A DNA stretch of 64,000 nt from JBPESP01 sp051710585 (lineage in GTDB: Bacteria > Pseudomonadota > Gammaproteobacteria > Enterobacterales > Enterobacteriaceae). Of the stretch, positions 63,816-64,000 are shown piece after piece. Each line of letters opens with the position of its first letter. Position 1 is the stretch's first letter. A model generated the notes under the pieces. It was not told the DNA's origin. It saw only the letters and a list, made by a program, of their open reading frames with translations, and searched no databases. The stretch spans positions 372,001 through 436,000 of the forward strand of contig JBPESP010000002.1 of NCBI GenBank assembly GCA_051710585.1. The letters are read 5' to 3'. A program made the translations under genes and the position numbers.

Positions 63816-64000
63816 TCCGACTTAATTCTACCTGATTAGCCATTGTTCTCTCCCACCAAAAGCGCAGACCTGCAGCGCCCCTAACCCTGATATATGCTTA
63901 AACGTAGGCGACCATATTATAAATAATTCCGAATGTACTGAGAAACCATTGCCGACTAGCACTACTCTAGCAGATTTACCCACTGCCTCTAGTTAACACA
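63816..64000 (+). pseudogene. Probable yfiH (pgeF) relic, 5' part
   Basis: In E. coli yfiH follows rluD directly. Here the DNA after the rluD stop is broken by stops in all plus frames. One frame reads NPDICLNVGDHI, reminiscent of the SLNLGAHCGDNP segment of the laccase-domain protein YfiH. Identification rests mainly on synteny, and the window ends within it. Confidence 0.4.

Overview
The window looks like part of the chromosome of a gammaproteobacterial insect endosymbiont in an advanced stage of genome decay. All intact proteins are strikingly close to Enterobacterales orthologues (GyrA, NrdA, NrdB, PlsB, GlpK, PitA, DdlA, OmpC, BamD, RluD, RplY, YfaE), and gene order around them still follows the Escherichia/Sodalis arrangement. 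Only about 26% of the window is intact coding sequence or tRNA. The rest is AT-rich, stop-riddled DNA in which many ancestral genes can still be read as relics. A Sodalis-allied symbiont fits best; the species cannot be named from sequence reading alone.

Layout: 1-6.7 kb eroded DNA; tag at 6.75 kb; eroded DNA to 14 kb; a glpF relic followed by intact glpK (14.2-15.8 kb); eroded DNA; plsB (19.1-21.6 kb) with relics of ubiA and possibly ubiC convergent to it (21.9-22.8 kb); a pair of almost identical inverted repeats of about 0.6 kb (23.37-24.03 and 26.69-27.28 kb) around 2.65 kb of decayed DNA; rplY, then the fossil yejK-yejL-yejM cluster and an intact tRNA-Pro(GGG) gene (27.8-33.1 kb); ddlA (34.7-35.8 kb); an OmpC-type porin (39.5-40.6 kb); gyrA, a ubiG relic and the nrdA-nrdB-yfaE operon (44.9-52.7 kb); pitA (53.5-55.1 kb); and at the end pheA, pheL and raiA relics, bamD, rluD (split by a one-base shift in an A10 tract) and the first codons of a yfiH relic.

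Together the survivors describe a cell that keeps DNA topology control (GyrA), deoxynucleotide supply (NrdAB plus the ferredoxin YfaE), one alkylation-repair glycosylase (Tag), ribosome maturation and structure (RluD, L25), peptidoglycan precursor synthesis (DdlA), phosphate uptake (PitA), an outer membrane with BamD and one porin, and phospholipid synthesis from glycerol (GlpK then PlsB). It has lost ubiquinone steps (ubiA, ubiG), phenylalanine synthesis (pheA with its attenuator), ribosome hibernation (raiA), the glycerol channel (glpF) and YejM-type envelope control.

I did not find a recognisable new multi-gene system (no CRISPR, secretion, toxin or biosynthetic cluster). The unusual signals are structural: the near-identical inverted repeats with a 66-bp tandem duplication in one arm, a dispersed non-coding repeat family related to them, several perfect fold-back palindromes with three-base loops inside decayed DNA, a programmed-looking poly(A) frameshift in rluD, a quinolone-resistance-type residue fixed in GyrA, and a BamD lipobox with Asp before the Cys.
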